From Ureibacillus xyleni (lineage in GTDB: Bacteria > Bacillota > Bacilli > Bacillales_A > Planococcaceae): 64,000 nt of DNA. The translations under genes and the position numbers were made by a program. Position 1 is the stretch's first letter, and every line of letters begins with the position of its first letter. Location: the NCBI RefSeq assembly GCF_900217795.1, contig NZ_OBMQ01000001.1, positions 425,011 through 489,010 on the forward strand. The letters are read 5' to 3'. Below the pieces are notes generated by a model. That model was not told the origin of the DNA, did not search any database, and saw only the letters and a list, made by a program, of their open reading frames with translations. This document shows, in pieces, positions 45,489 to 55,093 of this stretch.

Positions 45489-46466
45489 ATGGCACAAATG
45501 ACGATGATTCAGGCAATAACTGATGCGCTTCGATGCGAATTAAAAGATAATGAAAATGTTTTAGTATTCGGTGAAGACGTTGGGGTAAACGGTGGGGTAT
45601 TCCGTGCAACAGAAGGCCTTCAAAATGAATTTGGTGTTGATCGCGTTTTTGATACACCACTTGCAGAATCTGGAATTGGAGGTTTGGCAGTAGGTTTATG
45701 TTTAACAGGTTACCGTCCAGTTCCTGAGATTCAATTCTTTGGTTTCGTATATGAAGTAATGGATTCAATTAGTGGGCAACTAGCTCGTTATCGTTATCGA
45801 ACTGGAAACACTTTTAACATGCCAGTTACTATTCGCTCTCCATTTGGTGGAGGGGTTCATACACCAGAAATGCACTCTGACAGTTTAGAAGGATTAATGG
45901 CTCAACAACCAGGATTAAAAGTTGTCATTCCATCGACTCCATATGATGCAAAAGGTTTATTAATTTCATCTATTCGTGATAATGACCCAGTTGTTTTCCT
46001 AGAGCATTTAAAATTGTATCGTTCATTCCGTGAAGAAGTGCCAGAAGAATCTTATACAATTCCACTTGGTAAAGCGGATGTAAAACGTGAAGGTAGTGAT
46101 TTATCTATCTTTGCCTATGGATTAATGGTTCATGAGAGTATTAAAGCGGCTGAGGAACTTGAAAAAGAAGGTTATTCAATTGAGGTTGTTGATTTACGTA
46201 CGATTTCTCCATTAGATATCGATACAATTATCGCCTCTGTTGAAAAAACAAACCGTGCAATCGTCGTTCAAGAAGCTCAAAAGCAAGCAGGTATTGCAGC
46301 AAATGTTGTGGCTGAAATTAACGAAAGAGCAATATTAAGTTTGGAAGCACCAGTTTTACGTGTGGCTGCGCCTGATACCATTTATCCATTCCCACAAGCG
46401 GAAAACATTTGGTTACCAAACTATAAAGATATTTTAGAGACAGCAAAAAAAGTTCTAACATTCTAA
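45489..46466 (+). CDS. pdhB: Pyruvate dehydrogenase E1 component, beta subunit
   Basis: 325 residues, the usual length. It starts [18 protein letters not shown], followed by [18 protein letters not shown] and [14 protein letters not shown]; the transketolase C-terminal domain starts about residue 195. It completes the thiamine diphosphate site at the E1 interface. AAGGAG ends inside the pdhA stop region, so the two subunits are made together. Confidence 0.96.
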   Translation: MAQMTMIQAITDALRCELKDNENVLVFGEDVGVNGGVFRATEGLQNEFGVDRVFDTPLAESGIGGLAVGLCLTGYRPVPEIQFFGFVYEVMDSISGQLARYRYRTGNTFNMPVTIRSPFGGGVHTPEMHSDSLEGLMAQQPGLKVVIPSTPYDAKGLLISSIRDNDPVVFLEHLKLYRSFREEVPEESYTIPLGKADVKREGSDLSIFAYGLMVHESIKAAEELEKEGYSIEVVDLRTISPLDIDTIIASVEKTNRAIVVQEAQKQAGIAANVVAEINERAILSLEAPVLRVAAPDTIYPFPQAENIWLPNYKDILETAKKVLTF

Positions 46467-46491
46467 TAAGTTCTAGGGAAGGGTGAAAGTT

Positions 46492-47865
46492 ATGGCGTTT
46501 GAATTCCGCATGCCTGATATTGGGGAAGGTATCCATGAAGGTGAAATTGTTAAGTGGTTTGTAAAAGCTGGGGATAAAGTACAAGAAGATGATGTATTAT
46601 GTGAGATCCAAAACGATAAAGCTGTAGTTGAAATTCCATCTCCTGTAGAAGGAACAGTAGAAGAGGTATTAGTAGCAGAAGGAACGGTTGCAGTTGTTGG
46701 AGACGTATTAATTCGATTTGATGCGCCTGGTTATGAAAACATGCAATTAAAAGGAGATATGCATGCAGAAGAAAATAACACTTCAATAACAGCAGCACAA
46801 GTTCAAGCTACGAATGAAGATGGCGGCCCAATTGAAAAAGCGCCAGTTGAAGGTGACTCAGGTGAAGTTCCAAATGTTGCAGCTCCTATTGCAAAACCAC
46901 CAGCAGTAGTACAAGAAGAGTCATCAAATAAACGTGTGATTGCAATGCCATCTGTTCGTAAATTTGCAAGAACTAATAATGTAGAAATTAGCTTAGTAAA
47001 CGGTTCAGGTAAAAATGGCCGAATTTTAAAAGAAGACATTGAAAACTTCATGAAAGGCGGAGCAACTCCTGTTCAAGTTTCAACTGATGTGGAAAATGAA
47101 CGCGCTGTTGAAACAGTGGAAGAAACTCAAACTGTTGCTTTACCGGTGAACTTAGAAGGTGAATTCCCAGAAACTCGTGAAAAAATCTCTGGTATTCGTA
47201 AAGCGATTGCTAAAGCGATGGTTCATTCTAAACAAACTGCACCTCATGTAACATTAATGGATGAAGTGGACGTAACAGAATTAGTAGCTCACCGCAAAAA
47301 ATTCAAAAATATTGCTGCTGAAAAGGGCATTAAATTAACATACTTACCTTATGTAGTAAAAGCTTTAGTATCAACATTACGTGAATATCCAGAATTTGCT
47401 CGTTCATTTGATGACGCAACAAATGAAATTATTCAAAAACATTACTATAATATTGGTATTGCTGCAGATACTGAAAAAGGATTGCTAGTTCCGGTTGTGA
47501 AACATGCAGATCGTAAATCCATTTTCAATATTTCAGCTGAAATTAATGAGCTAGCAACGAAAGCTCGTGAAGGAAAATTATCACCAGCAGAAATGAAAGG
47601 CGGCACAATGTCGATTACAAATATTGGTTCTGCAGGTGGTCAGTGGTTCACGCCAGTTATTAACCATCCTGAAGTGGCCATTTTAGGTATTGGAAGAATT
47701 TCTGAGAAACCGATAATAAAAAATGGTGAAATTGTACCGGCACCTGTGTTAGCATTATCATTGAGCTTTGATCATCGAATGATCGACGGTGCAACAGCGC
47801 AAAATGCTTTAAATCATTTAAAACGTTTGCTAAGTGAGCCGGAACTTTTATTAATGGAGGCGTAA
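46492..47865 (+). CDS. pdhC: Pyruvate dehydrogenase E2, dihydrolipoamide acetyltransferase
   Basis: 457 residues. A single lipoyl domain (about 1-78) carries the lipoylated Lys in [13 protein letters not shown] peripheral-subunit-binding domain lies at about 145-182 ([20 protein letters not shown]), between Ala/Pro/Glu-rich linkers. The catalytic domain follows from about 230 and ends with the active-site [11 protein letters not shown]. One lipoyl domain is the norm for Bacillus E2. ATG at 46492 is preferred over GTG at 46483, which overlaps the AAGGGTGAA site. Confidence 0.95.
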   Translation: MAFEFRMPDIGEGIHEGEIVKWFVKAGDKVQEDDVLCEIQNDKAVVEIPSPVEGTVEEVLVAEGTVAVVGDVLIRFDAPGYENMQLKGDMHAEENNTSITAAQVQATNEDGGPIEKAPVEGDSGEVPNVAAPIAKPPAVVQEESSNKRVIAMPSVRKFARTNNVEISLVNGSGKNGRILKEDIENFMKGGATPVQVSTDVENERAVETVEETQTVALPVNLEGEFPETREKISGIRKAIAKAMVHSKQTAPHVTLMDEVDVTELVAHRKKFKNIAAEKGIKLTYLPYVVKALVSTLREYPEFARSFDDATNEIIQKHYYNIGIAADTEKGLLVPVVKHADRKSIFNISAEINELATKAREGKLSPAEMKGGTMSITNIGSAGGQWFTPVINHPEVAILGIGRISEKPIIKNGEIVPAPVLALSLSFDHRMIDGATAQNALNHLKRLLSEPELLLMEA

Positions 47866-47870
47866 TAATA

Positions 47871-49283
47871 ATGGTAGTTGGAGATTTTGCAATTGAAATT
47901 GATACTTTAGTTGTGGGTGCAGGCCCTGGTGGCTATGTTGCAGCTATTCGTGCAGCTCAAACTGGACAAAAGGTTACAATCGTTGAAAGAGATGTAGTTG
48001 GTGGCGTTTGTTTAAACGTTGGATGTATCCCATCTAAAGCTTTAATTTCAGTTGGTCACCGTTTTGAGCAAGCAAAACATTCAGAAGACATGGGTGTAAT
48101 TGCAACTGACGTAAAACTTAACTTTGATAAAGTACAAGAATTTAAAAACGGTGTTGTGAAAAAATTAACTGGCGGAGTAGAAGGTCTACTTAAAGGGAAT
48201 AAAGTTGACATCGTGAAAGGTGAAGCATATTTCGTTGATGCTAACACTGTACGCGTTATTAACGGTGACTCTGCTCAAACATATACATTTAAAAATGCAA
48301 TTTTAGCAACTGGTTCACGCCCTGTTGAAATTCCAACATTTAAATTCTCTAAACGTGTACTAAACTCTACAGGTGCACTAAACTTAACTGAATTACCAGG
48401 TAAATTAGTTGTTATCGGTGGAGGTTATATTGGTACTGAGTTAGGATCTGCTTTTGCAAACTTTGGTAGCGAAGTAACAATCATCGAAGGCGGAAAAGAC
48501 ATTTTAGCTGGTTTCGAAAAACAAATGACTCAAATTGTGAAAAAGGGTCTTAAGAAAAAAGGCGTAACAATTGAAGTTGGTGCTTCAGCAAAAGGTGTTG
48601 AAGAAACAGAATCTGGTGTAGTAGTTACTTATGAAGTAAAAGGCGAAGAGAAAAAAGTTGAAGCTGATTACGTATTAGTAACAGTAGGTCGTAAACCAAA
48701 CACAGATGAGCTTGGTTTAGAACAAATCGGTGTTGAATTCGCTGAACGTGGATTAATTAAAGTTGATAAACAATGCCGTACAAATATTTCTAATATCTAT
48801 GCAATTGGGGATATCGTTGATGGTCCTCAGCTTGCTCATAAAGCTTCATACGAAGGTAAAGTAGCAGCAGAAGCAATCGCTGGTGAAAAATCAGTTGTTG
48901 ATTACTTAGCAATCCCAGCTGTATGCTTCACAGATCCAGAAATGGCTACAGTTGGTTACAACGAAGAACAAGCTAAAGCTGAAGGATTAGAAGTAACTGT
49001 TGCAAAATTCCCATTTGCAGCAAATGGTCGTGCTCTTGCGTTAAACCAAACAGAAGGCTTTGTTAAACTTGTTGCACGTAAAGAAGATGGTCTGCTTGTA
49101 GGTGCACAAATTATCGGTGCTGGCGCTTCTGACATGATTTCTGAGTTATGTTTAGCAATTGAAGGCGGTATGACAGCTGAAGATATCGCTCTTACAATTC
49201 ACCCTCACCCAACATTAGGTGAAATTACAATGGAAACTGCAGAAGTATTACTTGGCAACCCAATCCATATCATTTCTAAATAA
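47871..49283 (+). CDS. pdhD: Dihydrolipoamide dehydrogenase (E3)
   Basis: 470-residue flavoprotein. FAD motif [17 protein letters not shown] (about 13-29), redox disulphide [15 protein letters not shown] (about 44-58), NAD motif [16 protein letters not shown] and the C-terminal His-Glu pair in [11 protein letters not shown]. It reoxidises the lipoyl group of E2. It follows pdhC by five bases with GGAGG at the junction and closes the operon. Confidence 0.96.
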   Translation: MVVGDFAIEIDTLVVGAGPGGYVAAIRAAQTGQKVTIVERDVVGGVCLNVGCIPSKALISVGHRFEQAKHSEDMGVIATDVKLNFDKVQEFKNGVVKKLTGGVEGLLKGNKVDIVKGEAYFVDANTVRVINGDSAQTYTFKNAILATGSRPVEIPTFKFSKRVLNSTGALNLTELPGKLVVIGGGYIGTELGSAFANFGSEVTIIEGGKDILAGFEKQMTQIVKKGLKKKGVTIEVGASAKGVEETESGVVVTYEVKGEEKKVEADYVLVTVGRKPNTDELGLEQIGVEFAERGLIKVDKQCRTNISNIYAIGDIVDGPQLAHKASYEGKVAAEAIAGEKSVVDYLAIPAVCFTDPEMATVGYNEEQAKAEGLEVTVAKFPFAANGRALALNQTEGFVKLVARKEDGLLVGAQIIGAGASDMISELCLAIEGGMTAEDIALTIHPHPTLGEITMETAEVLLGNPIHIISK

Positions 49284-49295
49284 TTTTAATGTAGC

Positions 49296-49338
49296 ACGTA
49301 GATTTTTCGCTTAATGCGCAAAAATTTGCGTGTTTTTA
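49296..49338 (+). terminator. Terminator of the pdh operon
   Basis: ACGTAGATTTTTCGC pairs with GCGCAAAAATTTGCGT (G-U pairs and one bulge), then GTTTTTATA. Confidence 0.7.
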
Positions 49339-49436
49339 TATTATGCAGACTCTGTTTGTCACTATCTCTATCTTGTTAAATTTTAAGGTTTTAATAGACA
49401 GTAATTTTTACTAAGCGTACAATATCGTGTAAGGGG

Positions 49437-49889
49437 GTGATTGGCAATTTAGGGGAACCTATTGCCTTATGCATGAGAATTATTCGTACAATTGTTCAAA
49501 TACTTATTTTATACATATTTTATTATATGGGCGTTTTTATTGTCGAGATGACAAATTTGCCATTACCACCGAGTATTGTTGGGTTGTTGCTTTTAGTAGG
49601 CTGTCTACAGTTAAAATGGATTAAAGTGGAATACATTCAAGATGGTGCAGGTTTCTTAATAGGATTCATGACACTATTTTTTATTCCTCCAATGTTAGGA
49701 ATAATTGATTATCCAGAACTTCTTTCTATTAAAGGAACAATCTTAATTTCAGCTGTATTCATTAGTACGTTGTTTACAATATTCTTCACAGGTATAATTA
49801 GTCAAAAAATAGGAATGAAGGAAATGGCAAGGAAAGAGAAAGGGGAAAGGGGTGAGGATGCTTTTGAAAGCAATCATCTTCATCATTAG
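49437..49889 (+). CDS. LrgA/CidA-family holin-like protein
   Basis: Up to 150 residues with four membrane segments and a charged C-terminus (KEMARKEKGERGED). The family motif LPLPPSIVGLLLLVG lies near residue 42. CidA/LrgA proteins are holin-like and modulate murein hydrolase activity or export of small organic acids with their LrgB partner, here the next gene. The start is uncertain: GTG at 49437 sits directly on an AAGGGGG site, and ATG at 49473 has AGGGGAA about 15 bases upstream. The stop lies inside the next gene. Confidence 0.83.
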   Translation: MIGNLGEPIALCMRIIRTIVQILILYIFYYMGVFIVEMTNLPLPPSIVGLLLLVGCLQLKWIKVEYIQDGAGFLIGFMTLFFIPPMLGIIDYPELLSIKGTILISAVFISTLFTIFFTGIISQKIGMKEMARKEKGERGEDAFESNHLHH

Positions 49890-50541
49890 TACAGTTATAG
49901 TCTTTTACCTTATGAGTTTAATACATAAAAGATATAGCTATCCTTATTTATTACCGATATTAACTTCTACTATTATTTTAATCGCAGCATTGCTTATGTT
50001 AGATATACCTTATGGGGATTATATGGAGGGTGGCAAGTATATACAACACCTATTAGGTCCTGCTGTTGTTAGTTTGGCTTACCCGTTATATAATCAACGT
50101 CATTTAGTTGTAAAATATAAATATACAATTATCTCAGGTATTTTTATAGCGATGATTAGTGGGTTAATTAGTATCTTTCTAATGTTAGTATTATTTAAAT
50201 TAGATGATTCATATATTTTAACTGCATTACCAAAATCACTAACTACCCCTGTAGCGATGCAGGTAAGTGAAACGATTAATGGAATTCCACCTTTAACAGC
50301 TGTCCTTGTTATGATTGCTGGCTTTGCAGGCGCTTTGTTTGGGCCATTTGTATATAAAATAGGGAAAATCACTTCTCCTATTAGTAGAGGGATTTCAATG
50401 GGCAGCGCAAGTCATGGAGTTGGAATATCAAAATTAAAAGACTTTGGTGAGGAAGATTTATCGATTGGATCACTTTCCATGGGGTTAAGCGCGGTTGTTG
50501 GTGCAGTATTATGCCCTATTTTTGTGTTAATTTTCTTTTAG
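49858..50541 (+). CDS. LrgB/CidB-family membrane protein
   Basis: About 227 residues, six or more membrane segments. The stretch ALPKSLTTPVAMQVSETING and the later GSASHGVGISK are signatures of the LrgB family (YohK in E. coli, YwbG in B. subtilis). It partners the upstream LrgA-like protein; recent work on such pairs points to pyruvate and related transport, and here the pair directly follows the pyruvate dehydrogenase operon. ATG at 49858 is preferred over GTG at 49852, with AAAGGGG just upstream. It overlaps the previous gene by 32 bases. Confidence 0.87.
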   Translation: MLLKAIIFIISTVIVFYLMSLIHKRYSYPYLLPILTSTIILIAALLMLDIPYGDYMEGGKYIQHLLGPAVVSLAYPLYNQRHLVVKYKYTIISGIFIAMISGLISIFLMLVLFKLDDSYILTALPKSLTTPVAMQVSETINGIPPLTAVLVMIAGFAGALFGPFVYKIGKITSPISRGISMGSASHGVGISKLKDFGEEDLSIGSLSMGLSAVVGAVLCPIFVLIFF

Positions 50542-50807
50542 ATGATTAAGGGCAGTATGATTCCTAGGCAGGATAAGTTGCTTTGAACTATGAGTTAGCA
50601 CTTTTGGACAATTCATCTTCTACGCCTATAAAACGCTTGTCAGAAGTCTCCTGTGCCTTAAGCGTGCACTACTGTTCTAATATATCTAGCTCTGCGGTTG
50701 CTTGGCTCACTCTTCACTTCTCTCCTCCGTGAAGGCAAAAGCACCTCCATGTCGTATCCTCGAGGACGTATCAAGAATGGAGCGAGCCTGCTCTATTTTT
50801 CTAAATA
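50542..50807. other. Intergenic stretch with several small hairpins
   Basis: About 265 bases, with higher G and C than its neighbours from 50600 on and no coding potential. It contains CTTCAC/GTGAAG (near 50715-50735), a near-palindrome around CTCGAG (near 50752-50772) and GAGC/GCTC (near 50780-50795). It may be a structured RNA, repeat or remnant; I cannot name it. Confidence 0.4.
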
Positions 50808-50843
50808 AAAAGCATTCTAGTCGATTCGAACTAGAATGCTTTA
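50808..50843. terminator. Bidirectional terminator between lrgB-like gene and speA
   Basis: AAAGCATTCTAGT and ACTAGAATGCTTT form a perfect 13-base stem with an eight-base loop; A/T tracts on both sides. Confidence 0.88.
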
Positions 50844-50881
50844 TTTTTTATAATATAAAATTGCGTAAATTAGTATAGCCA

Positions 50882-52351
50882 TTAGTATATAGGTTTTCGT
50901 TCTTTTATGACACGAATCGTCTTTAATGAACGGTCTTCAGGTCCTTGTACAGGTAAACCTGCTTCTATATTCATCTTAATATAATCAATGTTCCCTTGAT
51001 CTATTATTTCCCCGGGAATGAAAATTGGAATTCCAGGAGGGTATACCATAATAAATTCTGCGCAAATATACCCAGCTGCTTCTTCAAAAGGTATGACTTC
51101 TGTACTAGCGTAAAAAGCATCTCTCGGCGACATCGCAAGGGCCGGAATTTCTGGAACATTTACATTTGTTTCTTTTACTGTTGCTTCAGATTCAAATGCA
51201 AGTGACATTCTTTGCAGTGCATTTACAAGTAGATTGATTTCCTTTTTCGTATCTCCTAAAGTTATTAAACAAAGGATGTTGTAAAGGTCTGACAATTCTA
51301 CTTCAATGTTTGCATTATGTCGGAGCCATTCTTCTGCTTGGTGACCAGTAATACCTAGGTCTTTCACACTTATTAGAAGTTTTGTTGGATCCATATCAAA
51401 AGTGGCTGATGAATGAAGTTTTTCTCTTCCAGCAACTTTTAAATGTGGTATTTTGTTAATACGTTTTCTTGCATCTTTCGCAAGACGAATTGCATTATCT
51501 ATTAAATCATATCCATGTACAGCTAATTGACGTCTAGCAGTATCTAATGATGCTAATAGTGGATAGGATGTTGAAGTTGTCGTTAACATTGATAAAACAG
51601 ATTGGGCACGGTTAACAGAAACTATACCTTCACGTACATTTAAAACGGAGCTTCCTGTCATAGAACCACCTAGTTTGTGAACGCTCGTTGCAGCCATATC
51701 TGCTCCTGCTTCCATTGCTGAGATAGGCATTTCATCGTGGAATTTTATATGAACCCCATGTGCCTCATCCACAATTACAGGAATATTGTGTGCATGTACA
51801 ATATCAACAATTCGTTTTAAGTCAGTAGCAAAGCCAAAATAAGTTGGGTTAATAACAAGCATTGCCTTTGCATCTGGGTATGTCTTTAAAGCTTTTTCTA
51901 CAGATTCTGCAGAAATACCGTGAGCGATACCATATTCTTCATCCACTTCAGGATGGATGAAAATAGGAATTGCGCCAGCCAAAACAATTGCAGACATTGT
52001 TGATTTATGAACATTCCGTGGTACCAATATTTTATCGCCTGGACCGACGACTGTTAAAATCATGGCCATTATAGCGCCACTAGTACCTTGAACGGAGAAA
52101 AATGTATGGTCAGCACCAAAAGCTTCCGCAGCTAAATCTTGCGCTTCTTTAATTGCGCCTTTTGGTGAGTGTAAATCGTCTAGTGGAGCAATATTTATTA
52201 AATCAATTGATAAAACGTTGTCGCCGACGAACTCGCGAAACGCAGGATCCATTCCTTGTCCTTTTTTATGTCCTGGAATGTGAAATTGTATTGGATGTCG
52301 ATTTCGATGTTTGAGTAATACGTCGAACAATGGAGTCTCTAACTGTGACAA
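50882..52351 (-). CDS. speA: Arginine decarboxylase (Orn/Lys/Arg decarboxylase family)
   Basis: 489 residues, matching B. subtilis SpeA in length and in its start (SQLETPL). The fold-type I PLP domain has FHIPGHKKGQGMDP (about 24-37), FFSVQGTSGAI, VDEAHGVHIKFHD, and the PLP Lys in ATSVHKLGGSMTGSS. It makes agmatine, the first step to spermidine. TTG at 52351 is chosen: GAGGTGG lies eight bases upstream and the predicted start aligns with the B. subtilis one; ATG at 52390 would add 13 non-conserved residues. Polyamine import genes (pot) are 14 kb away. Same position after pdh as in B. subtilis. Confidence 0.92.
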   Translation of the reverse strand: MSQLETPLFDVLLKHRNRHPIQFHIPGHKKGQGMDPAFREFVGDNVLSIDLINIAPLDDLHSPKGAIKEAQDLAAEAFGADHTFFSVQGTSGAIMAMILTVVGPGDKILVPRNVHKSTMSAIVLAGAIPIFIHPEVDEEYGIAHGISAESVEKALKTYPDAKAMLVINPTYFGFATDLKRIVDIVHAHNIPVIVDEAHGVHIKFHDEMPISAMEAGADMAATSVHKLGGSMTGSSVLNVREGIVSVNRAQSVLSMLTTTSTSYPLLASLDTARRQLAVHGYDLIDNAIRLAKDARKRINKIPHLKVAGREKLHSSATFDMDPTKLLISVKDLGITGHQAEEWLRHNANIEVELSDLYNILCLITLGDTKKEINLLVNALQRMSLAFESEATVKETNVNVPEIPALAMSPRDAFYASTEVIPFEEAAGYICAEFIMVYPPGIPIFIPGEIIDQGNIDYIKMNIEAGLPVQGPEDRSLKTIRVIKERKPIY

Positions 52352-52493
52352 CGCAGGTACCACCTCACTTATATGGAAATTAGAAAACAAAATGAATTAT
52401 AGCACCTATTGAAGTTTATTACTACATTAAATTAAAGGAAATTTTCATAAATTAGCGAAAGAAATTAATAGAATTGAAAAAGGGGATGAAAAT

Positions 52494-53453
52494 ATGGAAT
52501 GGAAAACAAAAGTAACTGAACTTTTAAATATTCAATATCCTATCATACAGGGAGGTTTAGCTTATTTAGCTTACTCAGAGTTAGCTGCTGCTGTTTCAAA
52601 GGCAGGTGGGTTAGGACAAATAACAGCAATGACTTTAAAATCCCCTCAGTTATTAAGAGAAGAGATTAAAAAGGTTAGGGAAATAACTAATCAACCTTTT
52701 GGCGTAAACTTTGCTATTGGCATATATGGCAAAGGTTATGAAGAAATGTTAAACGTAGTAATAGAAGAAAATGTCCCCGTTGTTTCAATAACAGGTGGTA
52801 ACCCGGCGCCTATTATTGAAAGGTTAGAGGGAACGAACATTAAAAAGCTAGTTCTCGTTGCAGCAAAAAGACAAGCACAAAAAGCAGAAAGTCTTGGGGC
52901 CGATGCTGTCATGGTTGTCGGACAAGAAGGTGGAGGACATATCGGAAAGGATGATGTCAGCACTATGGTTCTTGTGCCACAAGTGGTAGATAGTGTTTCG
53001 ATCCCAGTTATTGCTTCAGGTGGGATAGGTGATGGCCGTGGATGGATGGCAGCTCATGCATTAGGAGCTGAAGGGATTGAAATGGGCACTCGTTTTATTG
53101 CAACGAAGGAATGTGTTCATGCTTCTGAAACATATAAAAATGCTCTAATTAATAGTACAGAATTGGATACAACAGTTATTAAGCGATCATTAGGTACTCC
53201 TGGACGGGTGCTTCGAAATGAATTCACAGAAAAAATATTAAAAATAGAAGAAGTTTCACCAAGTTATGACGCTTTAAAAGATTATATTAGTGGAACAGCA
53301 AATAAAAAATACGTATATGATGGCGATGAAACAGCAGGCTATGGATGGGCTGGACAAGTAACGGGAATGATTAAAGATATACCGTCTGTTGAAGAGTTAA
53401 TTAATCGAATGGTTGCAGAAGCAAAAGAAATCAGGATAAAATGGGGTCACTAA
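52494..53453 (+). CDS. Nitronate monooxygenase / FMN-dependent enoyl reductase II-like enzyme
   Basis: 319 residues of the 2-nitropropane dioxygenase (NPD) TIM-barrel family. YPIIQGGLAYLAYSELAAAV at about 15-34, then PFGVNFAIGI, VVGQEGGGHIGKDD (FMN loop with the His near 145) and VIASGGIGDGRG for phosphate binding. Class I nitronate monooxygenases and FabK enoyl-ACP reductases share all these motifs; without an acyl-chain gene neighbour I favour the nitronate monooxygenase label. GGGGATGA precedes the ATG. The next gene starts 22 bases after the stop. Confidence 0.82.
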   Translation: MEWKTKVTELLNIQYPIIQGGLAYLAYSELAAAVSKAGGLGQITAMTLKSPQLLREEIKKVREITNQPFGVNFAIGIYGKGYEEMLNVVIEENVPVVSITGGNPAPIIERLEGTNIKKLVLVAAKRQAQKAESLGADAVMVVGQEGGGHIGKDDVSTMVLVPQVVDSVSIPVIASGGIGDGRGWMAAHALGAEGIEMGTRFIATKECVHASETYKNALINSTELDTTVIKRSLGTPGRVLRNEFTEKILKIEEVSPSYDALKDYISGTANKKYVYDGDETAGYGWAGQVTGMIKDIPSVEELINRMVAEAKEIRIKWGH

Positions 53454-53475
53454 ATAAAGGAGCGATTTATAAATA

Positions 53476-53748
53476 ATGGAATACTCATATCCAATTTTAC
53501 CAGATTGGTCTACACAAGAAATTGTAGATGTTATTAAATTTTTTGAAGGTATAGAACATGCTTATGAAAAAGGAATAAAACGTGAAGACATGCTCGCAAG
53601 ATATCGCCGTTTTAAAGAAATTGTACCTTCTAAGGGTGAGGAAAAAACTTTATTCCGAGAATTTGAAGAGGTAAGCAATTACGTTAGCTATCAAGTGATA
53701 AAAAAAACAAAGGAATTGGACAATGGTCAAATTGTTCAAATGAGATAA
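53476..53748 (+). CDS. yktA: UPF0223 family protein YktA
   Basis: 90 residues, an all-helical protein starting [20 protein letters not shown], with [19 protein letters not shown] in the middle, which are hallmarks of UPF0223. Function unknown. AAAGGAGCG lies about 12 bases before the ATG. Order speA-yktA-yktB-suhB is as in B. subtilis. Confidence 0.9.
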   Translation: MEYSYPILPDWSTQEIVDVIKFFEGIEHAYEKGIKREDMLARYRRFKEIVPSKGEEKTLFREFEEVSNYVSYQVIKKTKELDNGQIVQMR

Positions 53749-53754
53749 TATAAA

Positions 53755-53800
53755 AAAATCGTTTTGCAACGAAATTTCGAATGCAAAACGATTTTTTTTA
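53755..53800 (+). terminator. Intrinsic terminator after yktA
   Basis: AAAATCGTTTTGCA and TGCAAAACGATTTT form a perfect 14-base stem, followed by TTTT. Confidence 0.88.
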
Positions 53801-53885
53801 CTTTAATTGGAATATTTGTTTGTCAATAATTATTATTAAATAAAAATTTTAAAAAACAACAAATTAACAGTAGAAATATGTAATG

Positions 53886-53992
53886 TTTGGTTGTATTTTG
53901 TGCATATTAATTATACAACACACAAAAAGATAGTAAAAATTTGCAACACATACCATCTAAAAATTAAAAAGATGCAGAGAAATACAACCAAA
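53886..53992. repeat. Inverted repeat pair, 13 bases, 107-base span
   Basis: TTTGGTTGTATTT at 53886-53898 and AAATACAACCAAA at 53980-53992 are exact inverted copies, with an AT-rich 81-base interior that carries no ORF. It may be a long hairpin downstream of yktB on the minus strand or a small insertion; no target duplication is seen. Confidence 0.55.
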
Positions 53993-54008
53993 TGTGAATT
54001 ATCAAATG

Positions 54009-54635
54009 TTATTTACCAGTTGCAATTTTATAAATAGGTAATAGCGTTTCAAATGTTTCTTCTGCAAGTAGTAAAAAAGCTTCAGATGAGAGTTTGGTAG
54101 CTTCTTCACGAGAAATGTGACGTCCAACTAAAAATTCTGCTTTTTTTACGTTACGTAATCGAGTTAGCATCTGCTCAAGTTGCCCATCACGCCCAGAGAT
54201 TAGAGAAATTGCGTCTTGTGACATATGATCACCTGAAATAATAAAGTCATCGGGCAGTTGATTAAAAATATTCATATTTTCTAATAATCGTTCTGCCATT
54301 TGGGATTTTTGAGGTACTTCGTAAATAATTGCAAAAATTATGAATAAATGTGTATTCCAAAGTCCAATTTGAAAATGAGGAAGCGATTTATATCCACGTT
54401 TATATGGAGCAAATGCAACCCACGAATCTTTAGGAGGATTTACAGTTCTTCTAGCATGTTTAGCAATATGCGGAAAGAATTCATCTCCAGTATTTACACT
54501 AAAGAAATTTGCAAATTTTTCTCCTAATAATTGAAATTTTGGTCGAACAACTGTCGATAATGCATCCATACGTTGCTCTAAACCGTCAATTTCAAAAACT
54601 TCAAAGTCTTTATTTGTCCAGTTAATTGTATTCAT
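54009..54635 (-). CDS. yktB: UPF0637 family protein YktB (DUF1054)
   Basis: 208 residues. WTNKDFEVFEIDGLEQRM, FFPHIAKHARRTVNPPKDSW and HFQIGLWNTHLFIIFAIIYE match the DUF1054 family; B. subtilis YktB has the same length and position. Cytosolic, function unknown. GGGAG precedes the ATG by about ten bases. No terminator with a T-run is seen right after it, only the inverted repeat pair described separately. Confidence 0.9.
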   Translation of the reverse strand: MNTINWTNKDFEVFEIDGLEQRMDALSTVVRPKFQLLGEKFANFFSVNTGDEFFPHIAKHARRTVNPPKDSWVAFAPYKRGYKSLPHFQIGLWNTHLFIIFAIIYEVPQKSQMAERLLENMNIFNQLPDDFIISGDHMSQDAISLISGRDGQLEQMLTRLRNVKKAEFLVGRHISREEATKLSSEAFLLLAEETFETLLPIYKIATGK

Positions 54636-54753
54636 TTATTTTAGCTCCCGTCTTTAGATTACATGTTTATTTTAACTGTTTTTTGGGAAAAATCTTGTAA
54701 CAAACCATTCATGAGACAAAAATTTTCTAAAAATGAAAGGGAAGTGAATCATT

Positions 54754-54951
54754 ATGAAACAGATGATTAAAATTATACGTAAAGTTGATATTGAAAAGCA
54801 ATATGAACAGGTTTTACGTTTAGAACTGGATTATGAACTCGCTTCGTTATATGCTGCAATGCAAGAAAAAGATGCAAAAGAAATGGAAAAGAGCAAAAAA
54901 CGTCTTAAAGAGATTCAGGACGAATTAGACGGTCTCCACGCATATGTATAA
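54754..54951 (+). CDS. Small coiled-coil protein, YkzI-like
   Basis: 65 residues, almost entirely helical and charged: EKQYEQVLRLELDYELASLY, then MEKSKKRLKEIQDELDGL. No membrane segment. It sits between yktB and suhB, the place of ykzI in B. subtilis, with which it agrees in length. AAGGGAAG precedes the ATG. Function unknown; the YkzI link rests mainly on position. Confidence 0.7.
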   Translation: MKQMIKIIRKVDIEKQYEQVLRLELDYELASLYAAMQEKDAKEMEKSKKRLKEIQDELDGLHAYV

Positions 54952-54969
54952 AATTTTCGCAATTATTTA

Positions 54970-55010
54970 AAAAATCACTTGCACCGATATCGGTTAGCAA
55001 GTGATTTTTG
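54970..55010 (+). terminator. Intrinsic terminator after the ykzI-like gene
   Basis: AAAATCACTTGC and GCAAGTGATTTT form a 12-base stem with an inner ACCGATATCGGT hairpin loop, followed by T. Confidence 0.85.
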
Positions 55011-55093
55011 TTATAATCAAATTAAGGGTTAACTTTAAACAACTACATTTTGGGTAAAGTGGATCGATGTTTGTTATATGAGGTGGGGGATTT

